Below, one piece after another: positions 22,272 through 35,089 of a DNA stretch of 54,707 nt. Both the position numbers and the translations under genes were made by a program. The notes beneath the pieces were generated by a model that ran no database searches, was not told the DNA's origin, and worked only from the letters and a program-made list of their open reading frames with translations. Origin of the DNA: Anaeromyces robustus (lineage: Eukaryota > Neocallimastigomycota > Neocallimastigomycetes > Neocallimastigales > Neocallimastigaceae). How positions within the stretch are numbered: the first letter of the stretch is position 1; each line of letters begins with the position of its first letter. The stretch covers positions 15,001-69,707 of the forward strand of contig MCFG01000363.1 in assembly GCA_002104895.1 (NCBI GenBank). The letters are read 5' to 3'.

Positions 22272-23024
22272 TCGCTCCCCCAAAGAAAATCGAATTCCAG
22301 GCGATTGTCAATAACCAAATAATATGAATTAAAGTTTGAAATTAATAATTTTAAATAATTTATAGTAAAAATAATATAATTGAATATATTATAAGTTGAA
22401 TAATAAATATATAATATAAAATAGTTGATATTAAATTTTTAAAGATTTTTAATTGAATGATATATTTTGAATATATTGCAATATATGGAAATTTAAATTG
22501 AAAAAAAAAAATTTTTTTTTTTTTTTTAAAATTTATTATTTTTTTTTTTTTTTTTGAAATTTTTAATTAATAAAATTTTTTATTGAAAAATTATTAAAAA
22601 AAAATTTTTTTATTTTTTGAATAATAAAATTGATATTAATAATAGTGAATATTTTATAATAAAATTGAATATTTTTAATAATTAATAGTCCATTTTAATA
22701 TTAATTTTGATAATAATTGAGTGTGTATATTGTATATTTTGATTTTTAGTGTAAAATTGTAATTTTTGAAATAAAGATGTAAAACGATCGCATGTTAAAT
22801 TTTAATAAAATTGAAGTGTTTTTTAATTTTTTTGATTATTTAATTTATATGAAAAATTTTAAAAAATTTTTTTGAAATTGAAATTTAAATTTGTTATGAA
22901 TTTTGTTGAAATTTCAAAATGAATTGTTGAGATGAGTCTATGGTGTGTTAGTAAATATTATTGATAATTGTTTTTTGGATTATATTATTGATTTTTTATA
23001 TATTGATGTAAATTGAAATTGAAA
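22272..23024. other. 3' untranslated part of gypsy family B
   Basis: A low-complexity A/T stretch between the end of the integrase coding region and the polypurine tract. A 36-bp segment at 22284-22319 (GAAAATCGAATTCCAGGCGA onward) is a diverged direct repeat of 22176-22214. No gene. Confidence 0.5.
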
Positions 23025-24884
23025 TTAATGTTTGCGAATGCTTTTATTGAAATTGATTAATAATTCTTGGTAACGTGGGTCGTTTTCAATAACTGTTGCA
23101 GGCACCCAGTGCCAGGTTAGTCTATGTTTATATCTTATTTTGTATTCATATCGTTTTTCTTTATAGTTGGTCCTAAAATCGGCTATTTCTACTATTTCGG
23201 CGGTAGTTTCTTTGTATTTTTTCCTGTTTTTAAATATTTCTGGAGTAGAAATGTATGGTTCTAGCTCAGAAATATGGAATACTGGATGATGTTTTGGGAA
23301 AGGTGATTTCGAAATGTCGATTTTATAATTACCATTAGGTAGCACTTCCAAGATTTTGTATGGTCCATACTTGCGTGGAGCAAGTTTTTGATTTTCATTA
23401 GTAGCAAACGCTGGTGGAGCATTAATCCATACTTTTTCATTTTCTTTTAACTCTGGTGCAGCAATTCTTTTCTTATCAGCTTGTCTTTTATATAAGTCTT
23501 GTGCACGCATTAACACTTCTTTAACTAAAGGAAAGTTATCACCTACATTTTGAATATATTTAAAATTAGAGTTAGTACCATTAAATAAGAAAATATCATC
23601 AATTGATGGATTAAAACCATAGTTAATAAAGAATGGAGTTTGCTTAGTAGACTCATTAATTGTATTGTTATAAACAAATTCTGCTAAATGTAGCCATTCA
23701 ACCCAATCATCGTGGAAAAAGGCTCTTGAGTAGCATCTTAAATATTGTTCGATGAATGAATTACAACGTTCTACTTGACCAACTGTTTCATGATGGTCGG
23801 TAGTAGCAATCTTTGGTTGAATCCAAAGTTTTTCCATAAGTTCAAGCCATAAAGCACTAGTGAATTGCGTTCCTCTGTCAGTGTAGATATCTTCAGGTAG
23901 TCCATGCAATCTAAATATGTGTTTTATGAATGCTTTGGCTGTTTCTTCGGCAGTAGGTATTTCTTTAAATGGAATTAAGTGAATCATTTTTGAAAAACGA
24001 TCTACAACAACCATAACTACTGTATATTTTTTAGATTCAGGTAGTCCACATAAGAAATCTATTTCGATTGATTCCAAGGGCGATCAGGAACTTCCAAAGG
24101 TCTTAATAAGTCATATCTCTTGTGTCTAGTAACCTTATTTCTAGCACATTGATCACAAGAGTTGACAAATTTCGTAATATCTTCATGCATCTTTGGCCAC
24201 CAAAAGTTTCTAGAAATTAATTCTTCAGTTCTTCTATACCTAAATGTCCAGCAGTAGGTTTATCGTGATATCTATTTAATATTTCTAATCGTAAAGAAGC
24301 TGGAACATAAATAAGATTATTGTATAAAATCATATTATTTTTAATTTGAAATTTATTCATTTTCCTAAATGGTCGATAAAAGTAACCTTGATTAGCATTG
24401 TTTGGGCTAAAGTATAAGTGAATATCTTTAGCTGTTTCATCTTCTTTGGTTTCTTCAATAATTTTATCGATCAAAGTACTTACAACACCTATTAAACATG
24501 GAGTAGTAGAGATATTCTTGCTATCTAAATATGTTCTGGGCGTATTTCTTCTAAGTCTTTTCATAATCTGGTCTTCGTGACAAGCTATCTGGTTTTCCGT
24601 TTTTTCTCCTTGGCGATAGATAAGCTGAAAATTATATTCTTGAAAGAATAAATGCCAACGATGTTGACGTTGATTTTCAACTTTTCCTCCTAAAGTATAT
24701 ATCAAATTTTTATGATCAGTGAAACCGTAACTTGATACTTAGCTCCAAGTAGTAAATGTCTCCAAGTAGAAAATGCACTCTTTATAGCTAATAGTTCTTT
24801 TTCTGTTATTGAATAGTTTAATTCAGCATTGCTTAAGCTTCTGGAATAATAAGCAACAGGATGAAGTTTTCCTTCATCATTCTT
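23025..24884 (-). mobile_element. Ty3/gypsy RNase H-integrase segment, family B
   Basis: The minus strand starts at about 24884 in the RNase H domain and runs through the integrase. Landmarks are HRWHLFFQEYNFQLIYRQGE, the H2C2 finger (AGHLGIEE ... CDQCA-type), and the integrase core (IEIDFLCGLPESKKYT, YTDRGTQFTSALW, DHHETVGQVERCNSFIEQY). A C-terminal SH3/chromo-like part follows, with PRKYGPYKILEVLPNGNYKI, HPVFHISELEPY and KIRYKHRLTWHWVPAT. It ends at 23025. It is truncated at the upstream side and broken, with about two further breaks. The integrase core is better preserved than the relic at 8105-9200. Confidence 0.92.
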
Positions 24885-27050
24885 TTAAATATTTATAATA
24901 TAAATATTTAAAATTATAAATATATAAATGAATCGGGAATTTAAAACTATATAATAAAAATTTATCCAAAATCCTTTAAAAAAAAAATAAAATAAAAATT
25001 ATAATCAATAATGAAAATAAATATGAAATAATTTAAATATTTTTATTTAATATAATTTAACAATATCAATATAGCATATATATAACATATACATATAATA
25101 AAAATGAAATAATAATATTTGTATCTGTATTATGAAATATGTTCATGTAATTATTTAATATTTAACATTTATATATTTCATTTTATATATATATAATAAA
25201 ATATTATTTATAATATTTATATCAATATTATTTATCTATTTTTTATTTTATTATAAATTATGATATATATATCACAGAAAATAGAATAAAAAGAATGAAG
25301 ATGTAATAGATCATAGAATATAATGAAAAATAATAAAATTACAAAATTTAATAATTTTTTTGGTAACTATTTAAAGTTAAATTTTTATTTTGGTTAATTA
25401 CTATTACTAATAAACTAATCAATCAATTAATTTATATAAAAATTACCAAGAAAAAGAATATAATAAATTTTTTTAATAAATTTAATATATATATAAAAAA
25501 AAAAACAATTTACGACGGCTAATTATTAAAATTTATTTTAATTAAAAAAAAAATTCTAAACAATAAATATATAAACAATTTTCATTTATTATTATTATTA
25601 TTATTATGTTTTATATATATATTTATATAAATATATATATATATTTATTTATAAAATATTATTATTTTATAAAATTTATAAAAGTCTTAATTTATATATA
25701 TTACAGTTTTTTTTGGTTGTACATTGTTTTCATAAAAATTCGAATTTATAAAAAATATATGAAATAAAATTTAAATATTTTTTCTTTTTCTTTTTAATTT
25801 CAATTAACAGTTTTTAATATTATATATATAAAGAATTATTATATAATGTAATATAATATATTATGTAATACTGGTAATAATGATAACAAATCATAGAAAT
25901 AAATAATGGTTATAATGTTAATGAATGAAAATTTAAAAAAAAAAAAAGAAAAAAAAATGGAATATATATTATAAATGAAAATAAAAAATAAATTTAAATG
26001 TCGTTCTATTTCTATTTAAATATTAATATTATCATTATAATGAAAATTGATAATATTAGTATTTATTTGTTGTTATCATGAAATTTAATGTTAATTACGA
26101 TAATTTAGTAATTAATATTAATATAAATTTATATATAATTATGAAATAATAATTTATCATTTAAATAATAATTAAATAAAAAAAATAAAAATAAAGGTCA
26201 TAATGATATAATAATATAAATAAAAATTAGGGTCACGATAATGTTAAGTCATAAGTTAATTGATTTTTTGTACATTATTTTATACATAAAAAAGAGGGTT
26301 TAGGAATAACACTTATAAATATTATTATTAAAGAAAAAAAAAAGGTAATTTTATTTTTTATAATTCCTTTTTTAATAATTTCATAAAAATTTAAAATATT
26401 ATAATTTTAATAAACAAGTTTTAATAGTTTAAAAAATAATATAATATTCTATATATTATGTTATATCATCATATTTAAAGATGACAATATTCATTATTTA
26501 GCATTAATAATTTATAATTTTTTTTAGGGTTAAAATAAAACCGTTAATTACGTTATTTATAATTAAAAAGTGTCAATGAATATTGATTACAATGTAATAA
26601 TTAATAATTATTTAAAACACAAGGATTATTTTAATAATGGCTAATTTTTTTTAAATATATATATATAAATATATATAATAAAAAAACTAAAAAAACTGAT
26701 TTTATAATAAAGAAAGAAAAAAAAAAAAAAAAAGAAAGAAAATAAATAAAAAGAATTAATAAATTAATTAATTAATTTAATATGAAAAAAAGTACAAAAA
26801 AAAAAAAAAAAGTTTGTTAACACGTATTTTAAATTTTAATATAAAAAAAAATAATTTATAAATTTTAATTATAAAATTTTGAAATTTATAAAATTTATAA
26901 AATTTAAATTTAAATTAATTTTTATTATGACCGTTAAACTTTGAAACACAAATTCTGATCTAGCGGTAATAAAATGATTTTTTTCATAATCATCTTCTTC
27001 TAGGCTTTTTAATTTAATTTTAATAACTATTTAAAAATATAAAATTATAA
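24885..27050. other. AT-rich intergenic DNA
   Basis: About 2.2 kb with no supported gene. It shows (TA)n and (TTA)n runs, short A/T homopolymers, and one slightly GC-richer patch at about 26928-27005 that has no readable frame. Confidence 0.6.
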
Positions 27051-27054
27051 ATTT

Positions 27055-27461
27055 ATTTATTTACTACATATTTATTTATTTATTTATTTATATTTATATA
27101 TTTATATATTTATTTATTTATATATTTATTTATTTATTTATTTATTAAGGTATTTATTTATTTATTTTTTATAATATTATAATTTTATTTAAAAAAAAAA
27201 AAAAAAGAAAAAAGAATTAAATATTTATCACATTTTCATCGCTACTATTATAACAATTATTATTAAATATGTAATTTCTATCTTATCATTCAATAAAAAA
27301 ATAAAATAAAAAATAATATAATAATCATAATAAAAATCTCGACATTGTGTATTTTAGTAACAACTCATTATATTTTGTATTTCAAAACAATTCTGGAATC
27401 CACAATGTATTAAATTAATATTAAAATAAAAATTTTATATTAAAAAATTTAATTTTAAATC

Positions 27462-27532
<71 letters not shown>

Positions 27533-27880
27533 TATATTTATTTATTTATTATTTATTTATTATTTATTTATTTATTTATATATTTATTTATTTATCTATA
27601 ATATTTTATTTTATTTATTTATTTACTTATATATTCATCTATATATATATATTTATTATTATATATTTATATATTTACTTATTTATTTATTATTTTTATT
27701 TATTTATTTATTTATTATTTATACATTTACTTACTTATTTATTATTTTATTTATTAATCTATTTATTTATTTATTATTTTATTTATTTATTTATTATATA
27801 TTTATTATATTTATTTATTTATTTAAATTATTTATTTATTTATTTTTATTTATTTATTTATTTATTTATTTATTTTAGTT
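27055..27880. repeat. (TTTA)n tetranucleotide arrays
   Basis: TTTA/TATT tetramers dominate 27055-27165 and, after a unique 300-bp interval, 27459-27880, with interruptions by TATATA and CTTA. The unique interval (27341-27410) contains ACATTGTG and, 60 bp later, its inverse CACAATGT. Confidence 0.9.
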
Positions 27881-28340
27881 TATTTTATTTTTTTATTCAA
27901 TGAATACAAAAATATTAAAATAAAATTAAATGATAAAATAAAACAGTTAATAAAATAATTAATATATACCTGAAAATATCTATATAAATTTAAGAGAATT
28001 TTAATACTCCTTTTGATCTTTATTTATTTATTAGTTATATTTTGTTTTATTTTATTTATCACCATTATTATTTAATATGGATTATTTATAAAAAAAGTAT
28101 AAAATATTTTATGATTAAATAAATTATATATATAAAAATGTAAAATACATATATCAAAAAAAAAGTATAAAAAAGGTAAAATGGTATGAAATAAAAACAT
28201 CAGAATAAAAAAAAAATCATTTTTATTAATAAATAAATAATTAAAAATATATTGAAAATATAACAATTATAATTTCTTCATATATTTAAATTAAATTAAA
28301 AAAAATTATATTTTTTATTTATTAACTTTTATATTCGAAA
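27881..28340. other. Upstream region of the His-repeat gene
   Basis: AT-rich with A runs. No defined promoter element can be supported. The last bases before the ATG read TTATATTCGAAA. Confidence 0.4.
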
Positions 28341-29655
28341 ATGAAATTTAGTAGAATTATTTTAATTACTTCTGGAGTTTTAACTTTAAATTTCCAACCA
28401 AGTTTTGGAATTCCTGTTCATGTCGAAAATGGTTCTAATAATCTCTCTCGTAGAAATTTTATTGAAGATTTCTTTAAATTTGTTGGTGAACAAACTCATG
28501 GTAATATAGGATATGTTGCTAATGCTCCTAATGTGGATGATGTAAGAAATGATTTACAAAAAATGAGAGAACAAAATTTAAAACTAAATAGAGCTTTAGC
28601 TTATCAAGGTACTTATTTTATCTTAAAAGAATCTAGTGAAGAGTTAGGAATTAGTGAAGATCAAATTGAAAAAGATTTAACTTCATTATCTCATGATTTT
28701 AATCTTAAAAATTCTGTTATTTTGGAAGAAAAATTTGAAAAAGAACATCCTTCTGAATATAAAGAAGAAAAATATGATGATTCAAAAAAAGATGTAAGTG
28801 AACAATCCCATGATGAAGAAGATGAACATTCTCATAATGAAGAAGATGAACATAATGATGAAGGTGAACATTCTCATAATGACGACGAAGATGAACATTC
28901 TCATAATGAAGAAGATGAACATTCTCATAATGAAGAAGATGAACATAATGACGAAGGTGAACATTCCCATAATGACGACGAAGATGAACATTCCCATAAT
29001 GATGAAGATGAACATTCCCATAATGATGAAGATGAACATTCTCATAATGAAGAAGATGAACATTCTCATAATGAAGAAGATGAAGATGATAATGAAAATG
29101 AAGGTAGTCATACTCGTAGACAAATACAATGTGGCGGTTTAGGTGTATGTCCTTATCTTGAAGTTCCTACATATACTGATAAAGATGAAGAAGTATTGAA
29201 ATGTTTAGTTAAATCTATTCCTGTAGTAGGTAATTTCTATGATCTTTATGTAAGTGTTGAAGATTTAAGAAAACAAAATACAGAAAAAAAGCATTATGAT
29301 GTTAGTAGATTGGATGATGAATGCAGTAGATACATTTTCTAGTATATTAACATTAGCAAAATATGGAACTCCAGCTGAACTTCTTGCTGGAATGCCAGCA
29401 CAACATATAGATTGTCTTGTTGACAAATTGAGTGAAGATGATGATGGTGCAAAATTCTATAAATACGTTAGAAATGTTGTAGTTTCTTTTACAAGTATAT
29501 TAACTAGTCATAAAAAATTAGAAAAGTTTACTATCAATTTAGTTGAAGAATCAAATACTAATGCTGTAAAAGCTCTAGTTGATGAAGTTAAAGATTTTAT
29601 TGAGGATAAAATAGATTCCAATACTCCATCTTATGTAAAAGAATTAGCAGCTTAA
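28341..29655 (+). CDS. Secreted acidic protein with His-Ser-His repeats, unknown function
   Basis: ATG at 28341 opens a frame with a signal peptide (MKFSRIILITSGVLTL, ending near PSFG). A helical segment follows (residues about 40-150), then a repeat block (about 155-250) of eight-residue units such as DEHSHNEE, with nine EHSHN motifs. After an Arg-Arg pair comes a C-terminal domain starting with CGGLGVCPYLE and ending KELAA. The first frame stops at 29342, but the reading clearly continues in the +1 frame to 29655. Two explanations fit: a 34-nt intron 29250-29283 (GTAAGT...ACAG), whose removal restores phase, or one extra A in the seven-A run near 29284-29290. The dense His, Asp and Glu suggest metal or cation binding at the cell surface, which is inference. 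Repeat units are nearly identical at DNA level, so the array expanded recently. I recognise no family. Confidence 0.78.
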
Positions 29656-30957
29656 AAAAAAAAAAGAAATAACTTAAAAAAAAGAAGTAACTTAAAAAAG
29701 AAATAGATTCCAATATTTTATTTTTGTTTCTTTTTTAAAAAATAAATTAATGATTTTAAAATTTTTTTAAATTCTTGTATAAAATTTTTTTTTTTATGTT
29801 TTAAATTTATCATAATAGTTTATATATATTGAATATATATAAAATGAACATATAAAAGAGAAATAGAAAGAAAAAAATTAAACTTTTTTTTTTCTTTATA
29901 TATATATATCAATAAGTAAATATTTTAATTAAACAATTTTTTTTATAAATATACAAATATAATAAAATTAAACTATCTTTTTATATTCTTTATAAATATG
30001 TAATAAAAAATAATTTTAAAATAAATAAAAATAAATATATATATTATAATGATTAAAAAAAAAATTATATTCATATATGAAATATTTCATTGCTAATTTA
30101 AAAAAAAAAAAAATTTATGTAAAAAAAAAAAAAGTTAGTTGGTTACACATAGGTCACATGACATTTTTCCTGTTGTTAAATGGTTTATTTGTGTAAAATT
30201 TTATTATTAATAATATAAATTATAAATTACATTATTTATATATATATATATATTTTTAAAATAAATATCATAAATATAATATTGAACTTTATTAATAATA
30301 AATTTATATTATATATTTTTTTATATCTTTGAACAAATTTATATATATATATATTAACAATTTTTTTATTAATAATTAATAAAAATATCTTTAATAATAA
30401 AATTGATAATACTAAATTTTTATTTTTTTTTTATTTTTATTTTTATTGTCAAAATCAACCATATAAAGATTAGATTTTTATCTATTAGGGTGAGAGAATA
30501 TTAGTATAATCTACATTTATAAATTGAAAAAGATTTATATGACATTGTTTTATCATAATAAGCCTAAATATTATGTATTCGATCTTCAAATTAACTATAC
30601 AAGCATTCAACATCTTTCATTATAACAAACCTAATATAAAATTAAATTATATATATTATCTGGAGAATGAAACTGGTCTGGACGGCAAAATTTGAAAAGT
30701 TAATTAATTTTAAAATATAATTAAATAATTTAAAAATATATTTAAATAAAATTTTTTAAAAATAATATATGTTTATTTTATATTATTTAAACTTTTTTTT
30801 TTCCCTTATTTTGTAAAAAATTAAAAGTATTAAATAAAATTAATACAAAAAAAAAAAAAAATTATTAATTATTGTTTCAATGTAAGAAAAAAAAAAAAAG
30901 AAAAGAAAAGAAAGAAAAAAGAAAAAAAAAAAAGATAAAATTTTTAACACATTGAAT
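29656..30957. other. Intergenic DNA between His-repeat gene and CotH gene 1
   Basis: No gene seen. It starts with A-rich sequence repeating AACTTAAAAAAGAAATA-like units just after the stop (29656-29710). A GC-richer patch near 30134-30172 contains GGTCACATGAC, and another lies at 30660-30695. The last 60 bp before the ATG of the CotH gene are A/G-rich. A promoter is expected here but cannot be delimited. Confidence 0.5.
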
Positions 30958-33395
30958 ATGAAATTACAAATATTAATTATTTTAATCTGTTATAGTAATT
31001 ATATAAATCTTTTATATTTTTTTTTACTATATTATATATATGTATTTTTTTAAAAAAAAAAGTGAATAATAATATTAACTATATTATTATTTAATATATT
31101 TAGTATATACTGTTGTCAGCGAAACACCCTTTATACCAAAAGGTCAACGAGCTGAAATATTTGAATTAACAGATAATGAAGTAGCAGTATTTAGAGTAAC
31201 TATACCAAAAGATGAATTTGCTTCATTAAAAAGAAAAGCAAATTTTATTACTACCCATAATATTGAATCAAAAAATATTATAATTGAAAAAACTATTAAA
31301 TTAATTAATAGTCAAAATTTTAATAAATTATTTCCAGGAAATGATTTTAAAAAATTATTACCAGATTTACCACTGGATACAGATGGTTATCCAACTATTA
31401 ATTATACAAAATATTTAGTTTCTGACTATAATTTTGAAAATTTAATATTAGAATATTATGTATCATTTACTATGTTCAAAATATTTAATGATAATTCTTA
31501 TTTAAATTTAATAAATGTTTTTTATGTTCTTTCTGGATTGGATATATCATCATCTGAAACTGTAGATGAAAATTTTATTCATATTATGAATATTTTTGGT
31601 AAAGATAAAGTTACAAAAGATGAAAATGGAAAATATTATTTATTAGATAAAGATGAAGATGAAGATTATTATGAATTCCCATTTGAATATGATAGTTATG
31701 ATGAATATTATGAACGAAAAAAAAAGAGAGAAATATATGATAATAATAATATAAAATTAAAAAATAACCTTAAAAATCGTGAATATGAAGAATATAATGA
31801 TGATGATTTTAAAAAATTATTAGAAAGTTACGATTTTAGTAAATATGATAATCCAGTAGAAGAAGAAGTTGATGAATTTGATTTTTCAACAAAAAATGGC
31901 AATATGATAGTTGAACTTAATAAGTATATAATATTATCTATAATTTATTATTTATTATTTATTAATATATTTATTATTTATTAATATATTTATTATTTAT
32001 TATTTATTAATACATTTATTATTTATTAATATATTTATTATTTATTAATATATTTATTATTTATTAATATATTTATTATTTATTAATATATTTATTATTT
32101 ATTAATATATTTATTATTTATTAATATATTTATTATTTATTGTTTATTATTATTTATTAAATATTTAATTTTAAATTTAATAAAATTATATATATATTAT
32201 ATATATAATTGAAAATAGAAAAAAATCAAGTTTCGAAAAAATTACATTCTCATTAGGTGGTCATTTCTCACGTAATTTTGCAAAACCAGGATACAATATT
32301 AAAATTCGTGGAGGTAAAGAATTATATGGTCGTCGTCAATTTAAACTTCGTTCTGATCCTGCTGATCCAACTTATTTAAGATCAAAATTAGTTTCTGATA
32401 TTCATAATCGTTTAGGTATTCCATCTCTTTCTGCAAATTATGCTACTTTATATATTAATGATGAATATATGGGTCTCTTTATTTTAACTGATGCTTACAA
32501 AGAAACTTGGATTGAATATGTTTATGGTGAAAAAGATACTAAATTATTATATAAATGTAATACTTGTGATTTAACTTATGAAACTAGAAATGGTTTCGAA
32601 AATGAAAATAATAAAGTTACGGATAGAAAAGAACTTTATGAATTTTTAGCTGCTATGACTACAGCTCAATCTTCATCAGATGTTGAATCCATTTTTGATG
32701 TTGATCAATTTATTAAAGAAATTGCTCTTGAATATTTAACTTCTGCATGGGATAATTTTATGAATCAACATAATTATTATATTTATAAAAATTATAAAAA
32801 TAATAAATGGATATATTTAGCTTATGATTTTGATCTTGATCTTGGTTTAAATACTTATGAAACTGATGTAACTACTACTCAAAATTTTGATGAATTATCA
32901 TATCCATCTTTAGTTGAAAAATTAATTTTAAATGATTTTGATAGATTTAATAACACTATTAAAGATATTGTTACTAATGCATTTAATCCTAAAACACTTT
33001 TTTCACGTATTAATAAATTAAAGGCTTTCATTAAACCATATGTTGAATTAGATAAAACACCAGATGAAAATGGAAAATGTCCAGGTAGAATTAATCTTAA
33101 TGATGATATATTATTTAGTATGGATCAATGGGATGAATCAAGTGAATTTACTGATATTGATAGTACTATTTCTGGATTAAAATTATTTATTCTTTTAAAA
33201 TATAGATATATTTGTAAGGTATATAATATTGAATGTGATTCTAAATATCTTAATGAAACTGTTGATATAACAACAATTGATGATACATCATTATACGATA
33301 AAGATGAAAATAATTCATCAAAACATATTACACCAAGTACTTTTAAATTATTATCATTATTAATATTTTTAGTTACCATGATATTATTTAAATAA
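30958..33395 (+). CDS. CotH-family protein with GPI-type tail (CotH paralog 1)
   Basis: Three exons: 30958-30994, 31104-31923 and 32219-33395. They join in phase into 677 codons across introns with GT...AG ends (109 and 295 bp). The N-terminus (MKLQILIILIC, then YTVVSETPF) is a short signal peptide interrupted by intron 1. The N-terminal domain precedes an acidic Asp/Glu/Tyr stretch (DKDEDEDYYEFPFEYD). The CotH domain follows, with FSLGGHFSRNFAKPG, RRQFKLRSDPADPTYLRS and the metal-binding box DFDLDLG starting at D489. CotH proteins have a kinase-like fold; in Bacillus the family member phosphorylates spore-coat proteins, and in Mucorales members act as surface invasins. The last 17 residues are hydrophobic after an Asn/Ser-rich stretch, as in GPI-anchored proteins. 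Paralog 2 at 36660 shares the same exon layout. There is no dockerin. Intron 2 holds a tandem repeat. Confidence 0.9.
31959..32150 (+). repeat. 19-bp tandem repeat in CotH-1 intron 2
   Basis: About ten copies of AATATATTTATTATTTATT with small variations lie inside the second intron. They account for most of its extra length relative to intron 2 of paralog 2 (295 against 118 bp). Confidence 0.9.
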
Positions 33396-33708
33396 TAATT
33401 ATCATTATTATGATGAATTGAATATTATTTATTATTTATTAATATATAAATAATTATTTTTTTTTACACTAGTCGTTCTTTTTTTTTCTTCAATATGTAT
33501 TAATTATAATATAATATCATATATTTATTTATATACTTATTTTACTATAGTATATTTCTTTTTAAATAATATATATATTTTTTATAAATTTTGTAATGCT
33601 TTAATCGATATAAATTTTTTTGATTATTTTATCTTTAATTATTAAAAATTTCAATGATTTAAAATAAATAATAATAAAATATTAACTTTAATTCATATAA
33701 ATCAGTAT

Positions 33709-33765
33709 AATTTATTAATCGGTTAAATTTATATAATATTATATAAATATAACGATTAATAAATT
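33709..33765. repeat. 57-bp near-perfect palindrome
   Basis: Arms 33709-33737 and 33738-33765 meet without a spacer and read AATTTATTAATCG ... TTTATATAAT on both strands, with one substitution and one indel. Confidence 0.85.
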
Positions 33766-34015
33766 AAACTATTATTTATTTCATAAATATATAGTATGTT
33801 ATCTATAGATTTGATTATATAAACTAGTCTATTAATTGAATACTTTAAAATATTTTATTCTCTAATATATTTTATGAATATTATTATTAATTTTATTTAA
33901 TATAATAATGCATGGTTTTATATTAATACAATATCCATTAATTTTAATACATTACATTTTAATACATTTAACATATATAATTCTAATAAAAACTATAAAA
34001 AATAATAAAAATATA

Positions 34016-34055
34016 ACCAATTACATCTAAAGGATAATTTTTAGATGTAATTGGT
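34016..34055. repeat. Perfect 16-bp hairpin
   Basis: ACCAATTACATCTAAA at 34016-34031 is matched exactly in reverse at 34040-34055, with an 8-nt loop. The position about 620 bp past the CotH-1 stop makes a terminator role unlikely. Confidence 0.9.
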
Positions 34056-35030
34056 AAAGATAAAATATTAATATTTATTAATATTTCTAATATTTTTATA
34101 ATATTTTTCAAAAATATTATACTTTATAACTTAATGATAAAACTTTAATAATTTATTAATAAGAAAAATTATTTTTATTTATAAAATATTGAGTAATGTT
34201 TAGCTTTATAATTAAATATTTGTAACTCTTTATTAGAAATTATAAATTATATTAATAAAGTTACCATAACTATTAAAACTAAATTATATACCTAATCCTT
34301 TTTCACATAACATAGTTAAATAAAAAAAATAAATATCTTTTCTAATAAATTTCATATGATATTATGAAAAGTATACTAGAAAAAAAAGAAAAGTAGATCA
34401 TCTAGAAATAGAATGAATATTAAAATATATTTTCTGATTTTAATCTTCATTCTAAGTTATTAATATTATCATTTTTACTATATTTTCCATAATTTAGTGG
34501 TTTATATTTTATCTATATAAAATTAGAAATATACAACATAAATATACTAAGCCAATGTATAAAAATCCGAAATTCATTTTTGTTATTATTTTAATTTTTT
34601 TTTTTTGATTATATTACTATTTATAAAAATTTATTATAATGATAAATTAAAATAAAGTAAAATAAGGCTATATAAATATATATATATATAAAATATATAA
34701 AAAAAGAAGATTTATTATATTCTTAATTAGAAATATTTGTTTATTATATCTTCAACTGATATAAAACTTTATATATTAAACATATTAAAATTTAATTACA
34801 AATAAATTATGGATGTTATTAATATATTTATATAATATTTACCATTTAGTATATCGAATTTTTAAAATTTACTTATTTAATGCTTAACACATTTAGTATA
34901 TCGAATTTTTAATTTTTATTTATTAATACTTAAAAAATTAATATATAGAATTAAGCATTTACATAATCAATTATATTAATGTATTAACTTTTTAATATAA
35001 AATACTGGCTTAGTAAAAATTAATATTTTT

Positions 35031-35089
35031 ATACTCTAGTTTATAATTATTAATACTTATAATTAAAAAATTATTATAAACTAAAGTAT
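35031..35089. repeat. 17-bp inverted repeat
   Basis: ATACTCTAGTTTATAAT (35031-35047) against ATTATAAACTAAAGTAT (35073-35089), with one mismatch and an A/T-rich spacer of 25 bp. Confidence 0.85.

Noticed and set aside
26928-27005. GC-richer patch that might hide a small RNA or exon
   Set aside because: No frame, no stable hairpin by eye and no similarity to anything else in the window.
28782-29142. Met/Ile-rich frames on both strands over the His-repeat block
   Set aside because: Out-of-frame readings of the 24-bp repeat of the real gene on the plus strand.
34016-34055. Transcription terminator of CotH gene 1
   Set aside because: It lies over 600 bp past the stop codon, and intrinsic hairpin terminators are not used for RNA polymerase II genes.
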